NCBI GenBank assembly: GCA_907163375.1
Contig: CAJQUW010016121.1
Location: 1 to 64,000 of the forward strand
DNA length: 64,000 nt
Reading direction: 5' to 3'
Origin: Prostheceraeus crozeri
Lineage: Eukaryota; Platyhelminthes; Polycladida; Euryleptidae
How positions within the stretch are numbered: the stretch's first letter is position 1; each line of letters opens with the position of its first letter. Of this stretch, positions 1 through 11,209 are shown piece by piece. The notes beneath the pieces were generated by a model. It saw nothing but the letters and a program-made list of their open reading frames with translations. It made no database searches and was not told where the DNA came from. Made by a program: the position numbers and the translations under genes.

Positions 1-119
1 GAACCCATTCTACATTTAGGAACAAAATAAAAATTATCAAATTGCATTGACTAGTTTCTCTCTACATTTAACACTATTCAAAACGTTATCAAAGATGTGA
101 ATGATCAATTTAGATATTT

Positions 120-690
120 CTACTGATAAAGGCAAAACATGGAAAATACTTAACTTTTCTTCCTGGTTCTTACGAAGTTGAAACAATATCAAATGAAATT
201 AAGAGACATTTAGGTATATCATTTAAAGATAAGAAACAATTACATTTTGCAGTTGAACCGGCAGTTAATAAATTTTCTCTTACTTTAGACGAAAATCATC
301 AAGTTGATTTTAATCATGATAGATCATTGTCAAAGCTATTAGGATTTAATAAACAAACTATAGTCAAGGTTATCATTTAGGTGAGAAGATTCCAAAAATA
401 ACTGAAATAAATTCAATTGTTGTACATTGTGACATTATTGAAGGAGGATATATAAATGGTAAATTATCAAATTTAATATTCAGTTTTCCAGCTTTTACTG
501 TACCCATTGGTTATAGATTAAATGTAATTCCAACAAACATTAATATATGTCCCTATTACACGAAAAACTATTAACAACATTGACATGAGACTCACTGCTG
601 AGACAGGACAAGAAATAAATTTTGGAGGTGAAGAGATTATGATAGATCTTTTGGTTCGGGAGGTATAAACTTTTACCTACACATAGAGAA
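120..690 (+). pseudogene. Polinton structural-type gene remnant
   Basis: Fragmentary forward-strand reading frames here resemble a protein common in animal Polintons, whose C-terminal part has a proline- and glycine-rich stretch followed by a conserved segment rich in Arg/Thr/Asp and a GEE motif. In this kind of element that protein lies next to the packaging ATPase, as it does here. I think it is capsid-associated (minor capsid or penton-like), but the exact role is an inference from element context, not from a recognised fold. It is broken, with a few breaks, and its N-terminal part runs toward the window edge. Confidence 0.45.
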
Positions 691-815
691 GTTTAATTTT
701 TTTATCATTTTCATTATTAACTTTAACTTACTTATTAATCTTTTTAGAAACAAAAAATAAAAATAAATTAAATAAATTTATTTTATTTTGTTTAAAAACA
801 CTAAATCAATAATGG

Positions 816-1601
816 ATGAATTTATTACCATTAAAAATGAATGAAATGTCTTTAAATAAAAAAAAACTTAAATTTAATCATCATCCAAATTTATCTAATA
901 AAGTTTTGTCAGTTATTTGCGGAAGATCAGGATGTGGAAAAACATATCTATTATTTAAAATTTTAACGACTCCAAATTTTTTGGATTATAACAATCTTAT
1001 AATTTATACAACAACGGCAGAACAACCCGTCTATCAATTTTTAAAATATGGATTTGAAAATAATCTTACAAAAACAGCAATTGCTTCTCTATTCGAAGAA
1101 TACGAAAAATCTGAATATGAAGAAGAAATAAATTTGTGGTGTGAAGAAGCAGCAAAAAATAAACAATTAGTTGAATCCAATAAAAATAAGCATATAAAAA
1201 TACAATTAATAGATGATAGTGGTAATATGCAAGATCCTAGTAAACTAGATAAAACAATGAAACATTGTGTAATTTTTGATGATTGTGTTAATGATAGAAA
1301 TCAGTCAGTTCAGAGAAATTATTTCACAAGAGGTAGACATAATAACTGTAGTGTATTTTATTTAACACAAAGTATGTATTCATTAGACGGAAGTGTTATT
1401 AGAAAGAATGCAAATATATTTATACTATTTGAAATAAATGCAAGAAACTTAAGTGATTTGTTAAGAGATTTATGTATAAGAGATAAAGATGAATTTAAAC
1501 AATCGTGTAATAATGCTTGGTCAAAAGATTATGGATTTATCACAATTAATATTGATAAAAAAATTCATGAAAGAGTTATCGAACAATTGTTTACCGAGTA
1601 A
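816..1601 (+). CDS. Polinton-type packaging ATPase (FtsK/HerA superfamily), fossil
   Basis: This is a 261-residue open frame starting at an ATG. A Walker A loop, GRSGCGKT, lies near residues 36-43 after a short hydrophobic strand. A Walker B-like strand, VIFDDC, lies near residues 152-157. The C-terminal part has an STQSMYSL-like sensor region (here LTQSMYSL). Length and motif order fit the genome-packaging ATPase of Polintons and adenovirus-like elements, which drives DNA into capsids in the virus-like forms. It is the least damaged part of the element, but its neighbours are broken, so it is treated as a fossil. An alternative is another P-loop ATPase of a large DNA virus insertion. The neighbouring Polinton-type small gene favours the Polinton reading. 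Confidence 0.75.
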   Translation: MNLLPLKMNEMSLNKKKLKFNHHPNLSNKVLSVICGRSGCGKTYLLFKILTTPNFLDYNNLIIYTTTAEQPVYQFLKYGFENNLTKTAIASLFEEYEKSEYEEEINLWCEEAAKNKQLVESNKNKHIKIQLIDDSGNMQDPSKLDKTMKHCVIFDDCVNDRNQSVQRNYFTRGRHNNCSVFYLTQSMYSLDGSVIRKNANIFILFEINARNLSDLLRDLCIRDKDEFKQSCNNAWSKDYGFITINIDKKIHERVIEQLFTE

Positions 1602-1803
1602 TAAAAATATACAAATATAATGTTTTAATATTTTATTTTTTATTATCAGCTTTAATTTTGTCTATTTTTTTTAAAATATAATATTTGAATTTTGTGGTAA
1701 CATTGGTATACAGCAAAAACATTTTACTGAACAAATTATTTTTTTATTGCTTTGTTGTTTGACATCTTTTCGTTTAAAGTTTTCACGTTTAAAATTTTCT
1801 CGT

Positions 1804-2566
1804 TTAAAATTTTCTCGTATTAAGTTTGTTTAATAAAGTTTTGTCTAATAAAGTTTTTAGCTCTTCTAAAAAAATTTTATCATTTTCTTCATTAAAAATT
1901 TTATCATCAATAAAAGTTTTACCATCACTAGAAATTTTACCATCCTTTTTATTTTTATCATCAACTTTTTCTGTCTGTGATTGAAATGATATTTGATTTA
2001 CTTCATTAGCTATTTGATCAAATTTTTCAATCTCATCTAACGTAATAACATTATCATCACATACTCTTTGAAAGTAGTAGTGTAGTTTATCATAGACTTC
2101 TTTAATATGTAAATGCTTAGTTTTTAATGATTTTCGTTTCTTAGTTATTAAAGATTTATCTAACATTGTAACAAGTGAAGTTGCAAAAACACCCCGTACC
2201 TGTTAAAGCTGTAGCAACTACTGGAATTACTAAAACACCTGAAGATATAACAATTGTTAAAGCACCTAAACTTATTGTTAAGAATATGCCAATTCCTTGT
2301 GTTACATTCTTAACTTTAGTCCATCTCTTTCTTAACTTTTTATAATGCTCTAATCTTAATAATAATTGAGATTCCTTATCTTTCATATACCTAACTCTAT
2401 CTTTGTGTTTTTCTTTATTCATTTTTTCAATGTTAATCTTTTCAATGTCCATTAAAGTAGAACTACGTTCATATGATAACGAAGGATATATTCTTGAGGT
2501 TCCTTCCATTTCTGAAGTTCCTTCCACTTTTGTTTCTTCCATTTTTAAAGAAATATTATTAGTCAC
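1804..2566 (-). pseudogene. Polinton-type small membrane-associated protein remnant
   Basis: On the minus strand, a remnant with a Lys/Glu-rich N-terminal half (tyrosine-rich RYMKDKE stretch) is followed by a hydrophobic Gly/Val/Ile-rich region (about 30 residues) and then a Lys-rich, Asp-rich tail. This charged, then hydrophobic, then charged layout is seen in an uncharacterised small protein that recurs in animal Polintons beside the packaging ATPase. No enzymatic motif is visible. It is convergent with the ATPase gene, separated by about 200 bp of AT-rich sequence. The gene is broken. Function is unknown; a membrane-active capsid protein is one possible role, by context only. Confidence 0.45.
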
Positions 2567-2599
2567 ATGATATATTTTAAAAACCTGAAAGATGGATAA

Positions 2600-2880
2600 A
2601 ATTCATGAATTTGAAATTCTAACTTTTATGATTTTCGGTGTCCTAGAACGTTCATGATTTAAGCAATTAAAATCTAACCGAAGTTTCTAGGGCTTCGCCC
2701 GATTGTAATTCTCAAATTTGAGATACTCAACTTTTATAATTTTTGTGTCCTGACGGTCTGATTTCAGGTAAAATTGTAATTCACAAATTGAGATTCTCAA
2801 CTTTTATGATTTTTCGGTGTCCTAGAACGGTCATGATTTTGAGGGTGAAAATTGTAATTCTCAAATTTGAGATTTTGAAA
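2600..2880. repeat. short direct repeats with a 'tgtcctagaacg' core
   Basis: The stretch contains three imperfect copies of a unit of about 65-115 bp holding 'ttttatgatttt' followed by 'cggtgtcctagaacg' and 'tcatgattt', separated by 'gtaattctcaaatttgaga' segments. The copies lie near 2622, 2735 and 2800. No coding potential is seen. It sits between the Polinton fossil and the next inverted repeat and may belong to the element's terminal region. Confidence 0.5.
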
Positions 2881-2894
2881 AATTTGAAAATTGG

Positions 2895-3105
2895 GTACTT
2901 TTAAAAACGCCATAAATTCATGAATTTAGTCCACTTATTATTTCAGGTTTTAAGACCTAAATTCATTGAATTTCATGTGTGTTTTAAATATACCAATTTT
3001 GTGAAAAAAATGGTACTTTTTGAATGACCAAATTCTGAATTTAAGGTCTTAAAAACCTGAAAAAGGGACTAAACTTCATTGAATTTATGTCGTTTTTAAA
3101 AGTAC
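2895..3105. repeat. imperfect inverted repeat (hairpin), arms about 75 bp
   Basis: The left arm (2895-2970) starts with gtacttttaaaaacg and contains 'tttcaggttttaagacc'. The right arm (3031-3105) holds the reverse complement, including 'ggtcttaaaaacctgaaa' and ending cgtttttaaaagtac. The loop is about 60 bp. It could be an independent small foldback element or part of the Polinton end; I cannot decide. Confidence 0.6.
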
Positions 3106-3129
3106 TATTTTTTTGATTTTACGATTAGA

Positions 3130-4075
3130 GGGGGGAGTCAAAACATTATTTGTAACAAATTTGACGCTGATTCCAAATCTGGTCTCTGTTTTCCCGTCCG
3201 AGGCTTGCTTCACCCGCTAGAGCGATTTTCATAAACATTCTAACTCTGTCGTTTTTCACCAAGGTCCCAAATTTTCAATAACATCTCACCTCTAAAAGAA
3301 GGCAGATACGAACAAGCCATGTTTTCCACTGAATTTGTCTCACTCCCAGCTTTCAAACGAGCTATTGCACGACTTTCTACGATGTTTACAACCAAAGTTA
3401 GAAGATTGTTGCCGAGGGGGGTCTTCAAAACTTTTTCTCTCCGATTGAGTTGGGAAGAAGTTCCTAAACCCAACTTTGACCAAAACGTCCGAATTTGCAC
3501 TCCATTTTCCCATTCGAGGTCTCCTTCTGCCCGAAAAACGACTATTCTCATCCCAAAACCTCCAACACCTGCCTTTTCCAACTCTGGCGGTTTCCTGCCA
3601 TTTTCCTCCCTAAACCCAAGAAAATTAGTCCAAACTGAGTTTTCCACTGCTTTTTTTCTCACTCTTAGCTTTCAAATGAGCTATTGCACGACTTTCTACG
3701 ACCTCTAGAGCCAAAGTTGGAAGTTTGGCAGGAGGGGGGGATCAGAACTTTTTCTCTCCGATGTCGCTGGAAACATCCTTCCCTAACCCAAAATTGACCA
3801 AAAATTCCGAATCTGGCCTCCGTTTTCCCTTCCGAGGTCTCCTTCCTGGCGAATTCCAGCCTTTCTCATCCCAACACCACCAACACCCGCCCTTTCCTCA
3901 CTCTATCCTTCCCACATTCCTATCACCTTCCTTCCCATCCCTTACCCGAACACTCCTCCTTCCTTCCTTCCTTCCAGAGGGGGGAGGGACCCGTTTCCTC
4001 CTCACGGACCCATTCCTCCCAACACATCCTTGGCGACTTCCTTCCAGAGGGGGGGGGGCTGAGTCAGCCTGATGA
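3130..4075. repeat. GC-rich tandem repeat, unit about 320 bp, 2.5-3 copies
   Basis: Corresponding segments recur at about 3130, 3413 and 3731. Each has a 'gaggggg' run, then in the second and third copies 'aactttttctctccgat', 'cccaa...ttgaccaaaa', 'ccgaatctggcctccgttttccc' (split with changes) and 'ccgaggtctccttc'. 'gagctattgcacgactttctacga' also occurs twice (near 3359 and 3676). The block ends in CTTCC runs and two 'ccagaggggg' tracts. Overlapping open frames on both strands here are caused by the low-stop GC-rich repeat and are not credible genes. Confidence 0.65.
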
Positions 4076-4079
4076 CTCA

Positions 4080-6110
4080 GCATTTCACATTTTGCACTTG
4101 ATTTTGGAATGGGGTTACAACTAATTATATCTCCTAGGAGAATCACTTTTCGTAATATTCATATGTCTATAAAAAATGCAAATCTGGACTAGCAATTTGC
4201 TATGGATGAGCATCAAATGCTACCAAGACAAAACCAAATGCTTCCATACCGTTGCTCTATGGAATTGATGGCCAAAACTATGTCTGCATAACTCCAAACT
4301 ATGAAAAAGCCATGAATCGAAACACATTTTTGCTGATTATGAAGACTCAACGGATTCCAGTTCTGATGATCAGAACCAACAAATAGTGGATTTCATCGAT
4401 GTCGTCGATGATCAAGCATTTACAGGAAAGTTTTACTGCTGTGATACTTCTTGTGCATGTATGAGAACTCGATGAAAGCATACCACAGGAACTTGACTGG
4501 CAAAATGAAAATGACGAGAAAGATGGCCAATCGGCAATGTATTCAAAGCTCTGTGATGATTATTCTTTCGTCTAACCAGATTATGCGGTACTTTAAGTCG
4601 CATTATACGAAGGACAAGAAATTATGAAGAATAAAGAATAAGTAAAGGAATTCGAGGTATTAATCAACACCGACTTGCCTGAGACTGACAAAGTAGGCCC
4701 GCCACCGAACTGCACCGAGTTACTGTAGTAGATTGATCATTTGGATCATTGAAATCAAACTTCATATGTACACTTTGAGTGAAACAAGCTGTTCAGTTTA
4801 TGCAAATGAGTGAGTTGTATGGTATTATGCTGATAAATACGTCCCAAACATTATACATAGAAGAAATGATCTGCGAGAGGAACCTGAAAGGAGGGAGAAG
4901 GTTGTGAGATTGAAGGACAACCAGTTCTTATTAACCTCTTCAACCAGCTCAATATGAGAACCTCCAAAAACTCACAGCCATGATATAATTCAAAGACCAA
5001 ATGTGACTGCCTGGACACTTGAAATATTCACGTGGAATCGATTCAGAAAGAAACTGCGGGCCGAGGCAACTGGATTTGAAGACACCTGCTGGTAATTCAT
5101 GCATGAATTTAACACCATCATCGACTTTGAACATTTTGTATGAGCAACTCCCATCATGCAATAACATATTTCTCGAAGAAGGATCTAGATGGAATCGAAG
5201 AAGGTTGCGAAGAAGGATTTCCAAATGCATATAAGGAAATCAAAATAAATCAGGTTTTCAGAAAATATGCTATTTCTATCAGCTCGGCAGGACTGTTCCT
5301 GAGATAAATAAAGCACTGTATAAGCCTGATCAATGAGGCTATGAAAATATTTTCCGGTGATTCTTTTTGATCACACTCACTTTCATTGAAATTTTTGTGA
5401 AGTTGTAGCCAACGTTGGTCTAGCAAGGCAAGAGGCCTATATGTATGATGATCATTTTGCATCTACTAATAATGATACGGATATGTGAAGCCTATCATTA
5501 TATAATCACTTGAAACTTCATAAGTTGTAGATTGAAATATTAGATCTATCAGTACTAGCAATGTGCTATTTGATAGCAGTTTTGCTACGGCCAATGTAGA
5601 TTCCGTCATGCTTCATCCGTTATGCATTTTCATAGCTTCCCTACAGTATGCAGCATTGACTATCTCATGCCTCAACAACTTGTGACTGCTGGCAAATACA
5701 GGAAAAAACAGGAATGTCTAAGGTAAAAGATCATAAGAGAAAAGTGAGGTTGAAAATCAAAGACACTGAGAAACTTATTACATCGTGCTTGCATGGCTTG
5801 AACTCTATCGCGTAGTGGACATATACATGAAGCATGATCTTGATAATCAATTTGTTTTTGAAGACAGGTTCTGATGATTTCTAATAAAATGTTTTTAGAG
5901 ATTTATCCAATATTGGCATTTGCCGTAGTTTATCATTGATTTAGATTTAGAATATTGATGCATCTTTACACTGAAAAGTTAAAATTGGAAAATTATAAAA
6001 ATGCCTCCTAGGAGGCAGTTTTGATATCTGAAATAATTATAGGTGCTTGTATAACCAGAAGCTTCACAAAAGAGTTCTTTAAAGAATTTCTTCTACAGAT
6101 TTTCTACAGA
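4080..6110. other. no recognisable gene
   Basis: Only short frames under 100 codons on both strands, none with a recognised motif. A stretch near 4250-4600 keeps fairly long codon-like runs in shifting frames and could be a decayed gene or element body, but I do not recognise it. Near 6075-6120 there are three tandem copies of a 'tctacagattt'-like unit directly against the Penelope-like element. Confidence 0.6.
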
Positions 6111-6116
6111 ATTTCT

Positions 6117-7616
6117 CTACAGATTTTTGACGTCAAGTGAGACGAAAACTTTATCATCACTAACAATATTTTGACTTTTACTTTTCAATTCCTTAATCAA
6201 TGTGTTAGTACTATTGATATGTGCTGGGACATATTTAACTAATTGATTGAGAATGACACTCGACAGCCAATCTACTTTTTGAGTTGGTGTGCCTATAGTA
6301 GACGCAATTGGGCGCAATGGGAAAAATCCATTTTCTTTGTTTTTATGATCTGTTATGTTCACTTGGAATTTAGCTGGGTGACTGCCTGATGCGAGCAGCT
6401 TTTCATGATCGATATTTATCATTTTGCTACATTTTGATCTAATTAAGCGGTTAGCTTGGTCTTCTATTGCTGAATTTTTTGAAGCATCTCTAGTTTTGTA
6501 GGTGCTTGTATCCTGAAAGAGACTTTCAGTGCGGCATTTTATACTATCTTCCTCACAAATTACTATGCGATTAGAATTGTCTGACGGAACAACAGACAAT
6601 TTGTTTTCTTTCAAAAAGGATTTAGTTTCCCTACTTATACTACTGATACTTTTGTATCTTTTATTTTTCTTTAGATTTTGTGCTTCTTCGTGTAGCGCAC
6701 GCTTAGCTTCAATTTCAAAAAGTTTCAACTTGTTTTCTAAAGGCTCGCTCATACGTGGAGGTAAGTTTACGGTATTTTTATCAAAAGGAATGTGCATTCT
6801 ATTCATGTCCGACACTCCGCAGTTATTAAAGTGATGAGACCAACGTAATTTATAGGATAAACTATCAATAGCAATTTCATTGTCATTAAGAAAATCATCG
6901 TCAATGCGATGAGGAAGCCGAAATTTAGGCCCATTACTCAAAAATGATTTTATATCGTTAGGAATAAAGGTTTTGGTTTCGTTAGTTAAGCAATTACTAT
7001 CTAAATTACTGTCATGAATTTGATCAGATGAGCTACTCCCGCTGAACCAAAATTCGTCAACGTAATTAAAGAAAAAACAGCACTTGTACTTAATAGTGTA
7101 CGAACTCCTGACACAAGGAAAAAAGTCACTTGTCCACCAACTCCACTTTCTTGAGTGACGTTTGTAGATCGTTGATGCTTCTTTACGCACTGCTTCATCC
7201 ATCTTTTCAAAGATGACTTTCTTCTGTTGTACTTCGACACTGTTTCTGGTGAAGGTCAGGTACTCGTAGGAGATATCCCGGTTGATGTCGAACGATTGCT
7301 TCTTCAGGCTCGATACGTTTTGCCTTATCAGCTCCTTCTTGAGTGAAGCGGTCTTCCTATCCAGGGCCTTCGTCGACTCAGTCCACTTCGGTAACTTGAT
7401 AGTGCTCTCAATGAACTTTGGCGTCACGTTATACGTCAGGCAGGTAAGGAGGAACATCATTGCACAGGAGATCCGTACTTGTTTTAGCAGCAAGCTTGTC
7501 AATTTCATACCATTCGCATGTGCTGCTATACTCAGCTTCATGGACTTCAAACACTGGTAGAGTTGTCTGTACGGGAGGTCAGTCATAATGAATGTAAAGA
7601 AAAAATTCTCTCCCAC
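6117..7616 (-). pseudogene. PLE protein, N-terminal half, truncated in RT motif A
   Basis: The likely start is the ATG of MTDLPYRQLY near 7586, as in the full copy; the frame is open further upstream. The protein matches the full copy through the FLSNGPKFRLP segment (a conserved pre-RT motif in PLEs), the basic KNKRYKS region and the LSVVPSD and GFFPLRPI blocks, and stops at SLDVKNL, the first half of motif A. Sequence beyond this point is lost and replaced by short 'tctaca' repeats. It is the second unit of the minus-strand array, joined to the first by the usual inter-unit region. It cannot make an active RT. Confidence 0.8.
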
Positions 7617-7916
7617 TTTTACGACTTCTTTATATTTTAAAATGAATTACCCGACGCGTTTCGTCTACACAGACTGTGTCAAGGGTGACAAACTGATGCT
7701 GTACAAGTGGGTTTATATACAAATTTGTCAGCGAAAGCAGCTCATGAGCTCATCTGTTCAGCTCATGTCTTCTGTTTATTTTTGGCATGTTCGTCGCAAT
7801 TAAGCGAGATTCAGCCATCCTAGTAGTAATCGCTGTTTGCTGTCTATCGATAATTTTGTAGTCGAAATTGTTAATGGTCATCACTTTATCCCTGTGGACT
7901 GTCATTGCATGTTCAC
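7600..7916 (-). repeat. PLE inter-unit (pseudo-LTR UTR) region, minus array
   Basis: About 320 bp between the nuclease frame of one unit and the start of the next on the minus strand. It holds the nuclease C-terminal codons in a third frame and the hammerhead-like motif. It is nearly identical to 10879-11209 and 13719-14050. Confidence 0.75.
7649..7686 (-). ncRNA. hammerhead-ribozyme-like motif, PLE copy 1, altered core
   Basis: Read on the minus strand this is the same 38-nt motif as at 13949-13986: stem I ACCC/GGGT, stem II GTCT/AGAC, GAAA, palindromic ACGCGT stem III and the expected GTC cleavage triplet. The core between stems I and II is not the standard CUGANGA. Confidence 0.5.
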
Positions 7917-9531
7917 TTAGTGCACTTTTTTGTCTTCATACCGTAAACTTCGCTCGTGTTCTCTGCAGAGAACTTGAAATGGTCGACAAGTTTGACCTAT
8001 GTAATTCTGGTCACATATCTTGCAGGAAAATTCATAGATGACATATTTACTTTTGCAGCTATTTTTCGGGCCAATGTTTGTACAAATGCTACAGGAACAC
8101 ATATTTATATCAGATTTTTTGAAATTCGAAGCTAATTGTTTTCCAAGTTTACCAGTAATGCGTACTGTAATATCATAGTTATTTTTTATTTTATTGATTT
8201 TTCTCAAAAAACTGTCTCCAAGGAAATCAAGTGTTAGATTCACTTTGTTTTCTTTTATATTTCTTGATTTGTTATTTCTATCTTTGGGGTGCATATCATT
8301 TTTACTATAGCCATTGTTACTTAGTCCACTTTTCATAGCATCGTGTGATTTATCTGAAGGGTCAGAGCATCGAGCCTCAACGTATCGAAAACTATTTTTT
8401 ATGAAATTATTTTTCACCTGGTTCGGCAACCAGCTATCCTTGCGTAAGCTTATGCCAGAGTGACAAGGTTTACTATACCAATTATATTGCAATTTTTCTT
8501 TTACCGAGATGCTTACTTATGTCTAGGAAATTCAGACAGTCAGTTTCTGGAACTTCTAAAGTAAATTGTAGATTATCATCTATAGAATTAAAAGTATCTT
8601 GGATAGTCTGAAGTAAATTCCTATCTTTCGGGAAAGGACCCAAGATGATATCATCTATGTATCTTTTGTAAATTTTTGGACAAATATTGTGATCATCTTT
8701 TAATATTTCTAGTGCTTTATTTTCTATACTATTCATATAAATTATTGCAAACGAAGGTGCAAAATGCGTCCCCATCGGACAGCCTTTTATTTGTAGATAT
8801 ATTTTATCATTATACGTTATTTCATAATTATACGAGACAAATTTTAAAAAATCTATAATATCTGTGACACTGAAGCCGTATGTCTCGATTTGACTCCAAT
8901 GTTGCTTAGCAAAATTTTCTATCACTGTTATACCATCTTTTATGGGTATACTTGGGTACAGATTTTTGACGTCAAGTGAGACGAAAACTTTATCATCACT
9001 AACAATATTTTGACTTTTACTTTTCAATTCCTTGATGAATGTCTTAGTACTATTGATATGTGCTGGGACATATTTAACTAATTGATTGAGAATGACACTC
9101 GACAGCCAATCTACTTTTTGAGTTGGTGTGCCTATAGTAGACGCAATTGGGCGCAATGGGAAAAATCCATTTTCTTTGTTTTTATGATCTGTTATGTTCA
9201 CTTGGAATTTAGCTGGGTGACTGCCTGATGCGAGCAGCTTTTCATGATCGATATTTATCATTTTGCTACATTTTGATCTAATTAAGCGGTTAGCTTGGTC
9301 TTCTATTGCTGAATTTTTTGAAGCATCTCTAGTTTTGTAGGTGCTTGTATCCTGAAGGAGACTTTCAGTGCGGCATTTTATACTATCTTCCTCACAAATT
9401 ACTATGCGATTAGATTTGTCTGACGGAACAACAGACAATTTGTTTTCTTTCAAAAAGGATTTAGTTTTCCTACTTATACTACTGATACTTTTGTATCTTT
9501 TATTCTTCTTCATTAGATCAAAATGTAGCAA
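7917..9531 (-). pseudogene. PLE copy, 5'-truncated: RT core plus GIY-YIG part
   Basis: The minus-strand RT frame (9531-8482) runs from the KNKRYKS segment through motif A (SLDVKNLYPSIP), motif B (GCPMGTHFAPSFA), motif C (RYIDDI) and the NFLDI block. An overlapping frame (8492-7917) continues with YSKPCHSG, a Cys-rich CSCSIC finger and the GIY-YIG core (YVIYEF, then YIGQ). The N-terminal 300 or so residues are missing. This is the leading truncated unit of the minus array. RT and nuclease parts sit in different frames exactly as in the other copies. It is nearly identical to the plus copies (about 4 differences in 335 RT residues). Confidence 0.8.
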
Positions 9532-10878
9532 AATGATAAATATCGATCATGAAAAGCTGCTCGCATCAGGCAGTCACCCAGCTAAATTCCAAGTGAACAT
9601 AAAAGATCATAAAAACAAAGAAAATGGATTTTTCCCATTGCGCCCAATTGCGTCTACTATAGGCACACCAACTCAAAAAGTAGATTGGCTGTCGAGTGTC
9701 ATTCTCAATCAATTAGTTAAATATGTCCCAGCACATATCAATAGTACTAACACATTGATTAAGGAATTGAAAAGTAAAAGTCAAAATATTGTTAGTGATG
9801 ATAAAGTTTTCGTCTCACTTGACGTCAAAAATCTGTACCCAAGTATACCCATAAAAGATGGTATAACAGTGATAGAAAATTTTGCTAAGCAACATTGGAA
9901 TCAAATCGAGACATACGGCTTCAGAGTCACAGATATTATAGATTTTTTTCAAAATTTGTCTCGTATAATTATGAAATAACGTACAATGATAAAATATATC
10001 TACAAATAAAAGGCTGTCCGATGGGGACGCATTTTGCACCTTCGTTTGCAATAATTTATATGAATAGTATAGAAAATAAAGCACTAGAAATATTAAAAGA
10101 TGATCACAATATTTGTCCAAAAATTTACAAAAGATACATAGATGATATCATCTTGGGTCCTTTCCCGAAAGATAGGAATTTACTTCAGACTATCCAAGAT
10201 ACTTTTAATTCTATAGATGATAATCTACAATTTACTTTAGAAGTTCCAGAAACTGACTGTCTGAATTTCCTAGACATAAGTAAGCATCTCGGTAAAAGAA
10301 AAATTGCAATATAATTGGTATAGTAAACCTTGTCACTCTGGCATAAGCTTACGCAAGGATAGCTGGTTGCCGAACCAGGTGAAAAATAATTTCATAAAAA
10401 ATAGTTTTCGATACGTTGAGGCTCGATGCTCTGACCCTTCAGATAAATCACACGATGCTATGAAAAATAGACTAAGTAACAATGGCTATAGTAAAAATGA
10501 TATGCACCCCCAAGATAGAAATAACAAATTAAGAAATATAAAAGAAAACAAAGTGAATCTAACACTTGATTTCCTTGGAGACAGTTTTTTGAGAAAAATC
10601 AATAAAATAAAAAATAAGTATGATATTACAGTACGCATTACTAGTAAACTTGGAAAACAATAGCTTCGAATTTCAAAAAATCGGATATAAATATGTGTTC
10701 CTGTAGCATTTGTACAAACATTGGCCCGAAAAATAGCTGCAAAAGTAAATATGTCATCTATGAATTTTCCTGCAAGATATGTGACCAGAATTACATAGGT
10801 CAAACTTGTCGACCATTTCAAGTTCTCTGCAGAGAACACGAGCGAAGTTTACGGTATGAAGACAAAAAAGTGCACTAA
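9514..10878 (+). pseudogene. PLE copy, 5'-truncated: RT core plus GIY-YIG part
   Basis: It begins abruptly at the IRSKCSKMINIDHEK segment, the point matching 12354 in the full copy, and carries RT motifs A, B and C and then the GIY-YIG part. Compared with the full copy there are extra one-base length changes, near 9950 in the RT and near 10662 in the nuclease linker, so this copy is the most damaged of the three. It leads the plus-strand array and supplies the left pseudo-LTR of the full copy. Function is not expected. Confidence 0.8.
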
Positions 10879-11209
10879 GTGAACATGCAATGACAGTCCA
10901 CAGGGATAAAGTGATGACCATTAACAATTTCGACTACAAAATTATCGATAGACAGCAAACAGCGATTACTACTAGGATGGCTGAATCTCGCTTAATTGCG
11001 ACGAACATGCCAAAAATAAACAGAAGACATGAGCTGAACAGATGAGCTCATGAGCTGCTTTCGCTGACAAATTTGTATATAAACCCACTTGTACAGCATC
11101 AGTTTGTCACCCTTGACACAGTCTGTGTAGACGAAACGCGTCGGGTAATTTATTTTAAAATACAATAGAAGTCGTAAAACTGGGAGAGAATTTTTTCTTT
11201 ACTTTCATT
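10879..11209 (+). repeat. PLE inter-unit (pseudo-LTR UTR) region, left
   Basis: Non-coding leader of the full-length PLE unit; a direct repeat of 13719-14050. It contains 'tatataaaccc' (a possible TATA-like box, near 11078) about 130 bp upstream of the RT start codon, then the hammerhead-like motif. As in other PLEs this region is expected to carry promoter and RNA-processing signals. Confidence 0.7.
11109..11146 (+). ncRNA. hammerhead-ribozyme-like motif, PLE copy 2, altered core
   Basis: Same motif and same altered core as the copies at 7649-7686 (minus) and 13949-13986. It lies about 65 nt upstream of the RT start codon of the full-length unit. Confidence 0.5.

Larger units (their letters stand above)
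1..2570. mobile_element. Polinton/Maverick-like fossil, right part, cut by window edge
   Basis: Three neighbouring gene remnants are of the kinds found together in animal Polintons (and the related adintovirus-like elements): a structural-type gene trace, an FtsK/HerA-type packaging ATPase and, on the other strand, a small protein with a hydrophobic C-terminal part. Base composition is very AT-rich compared with the flanking 3.1-4.1 kb. The element continues beyond the left edge, so polymerase, integrase and protease genes and the left terminal repeat are not visible. The right limit is unclear; I place it before the repeat block starting near 2600. It is broken, with several breaks over the 2.5 kb seen, and the ATPase frame is the best preserved part. 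It is probably an old insertion. Confidence 0.7.

Noticed and set aside
3240-4146. Overlapping 80-140-codon frames on both strands
   Set aside because: They lie in the GC-rich tandem repeat, overlap each other and have no motif; explained by low stop-codon frequency.
6529-7803. Antisense frames opposite the PLE coding parts (also near 11239, 11962, 13832)
   Set aside because: They recur in each PLE copy only because the copies are repeats; composition is that of antisense shadow frames.
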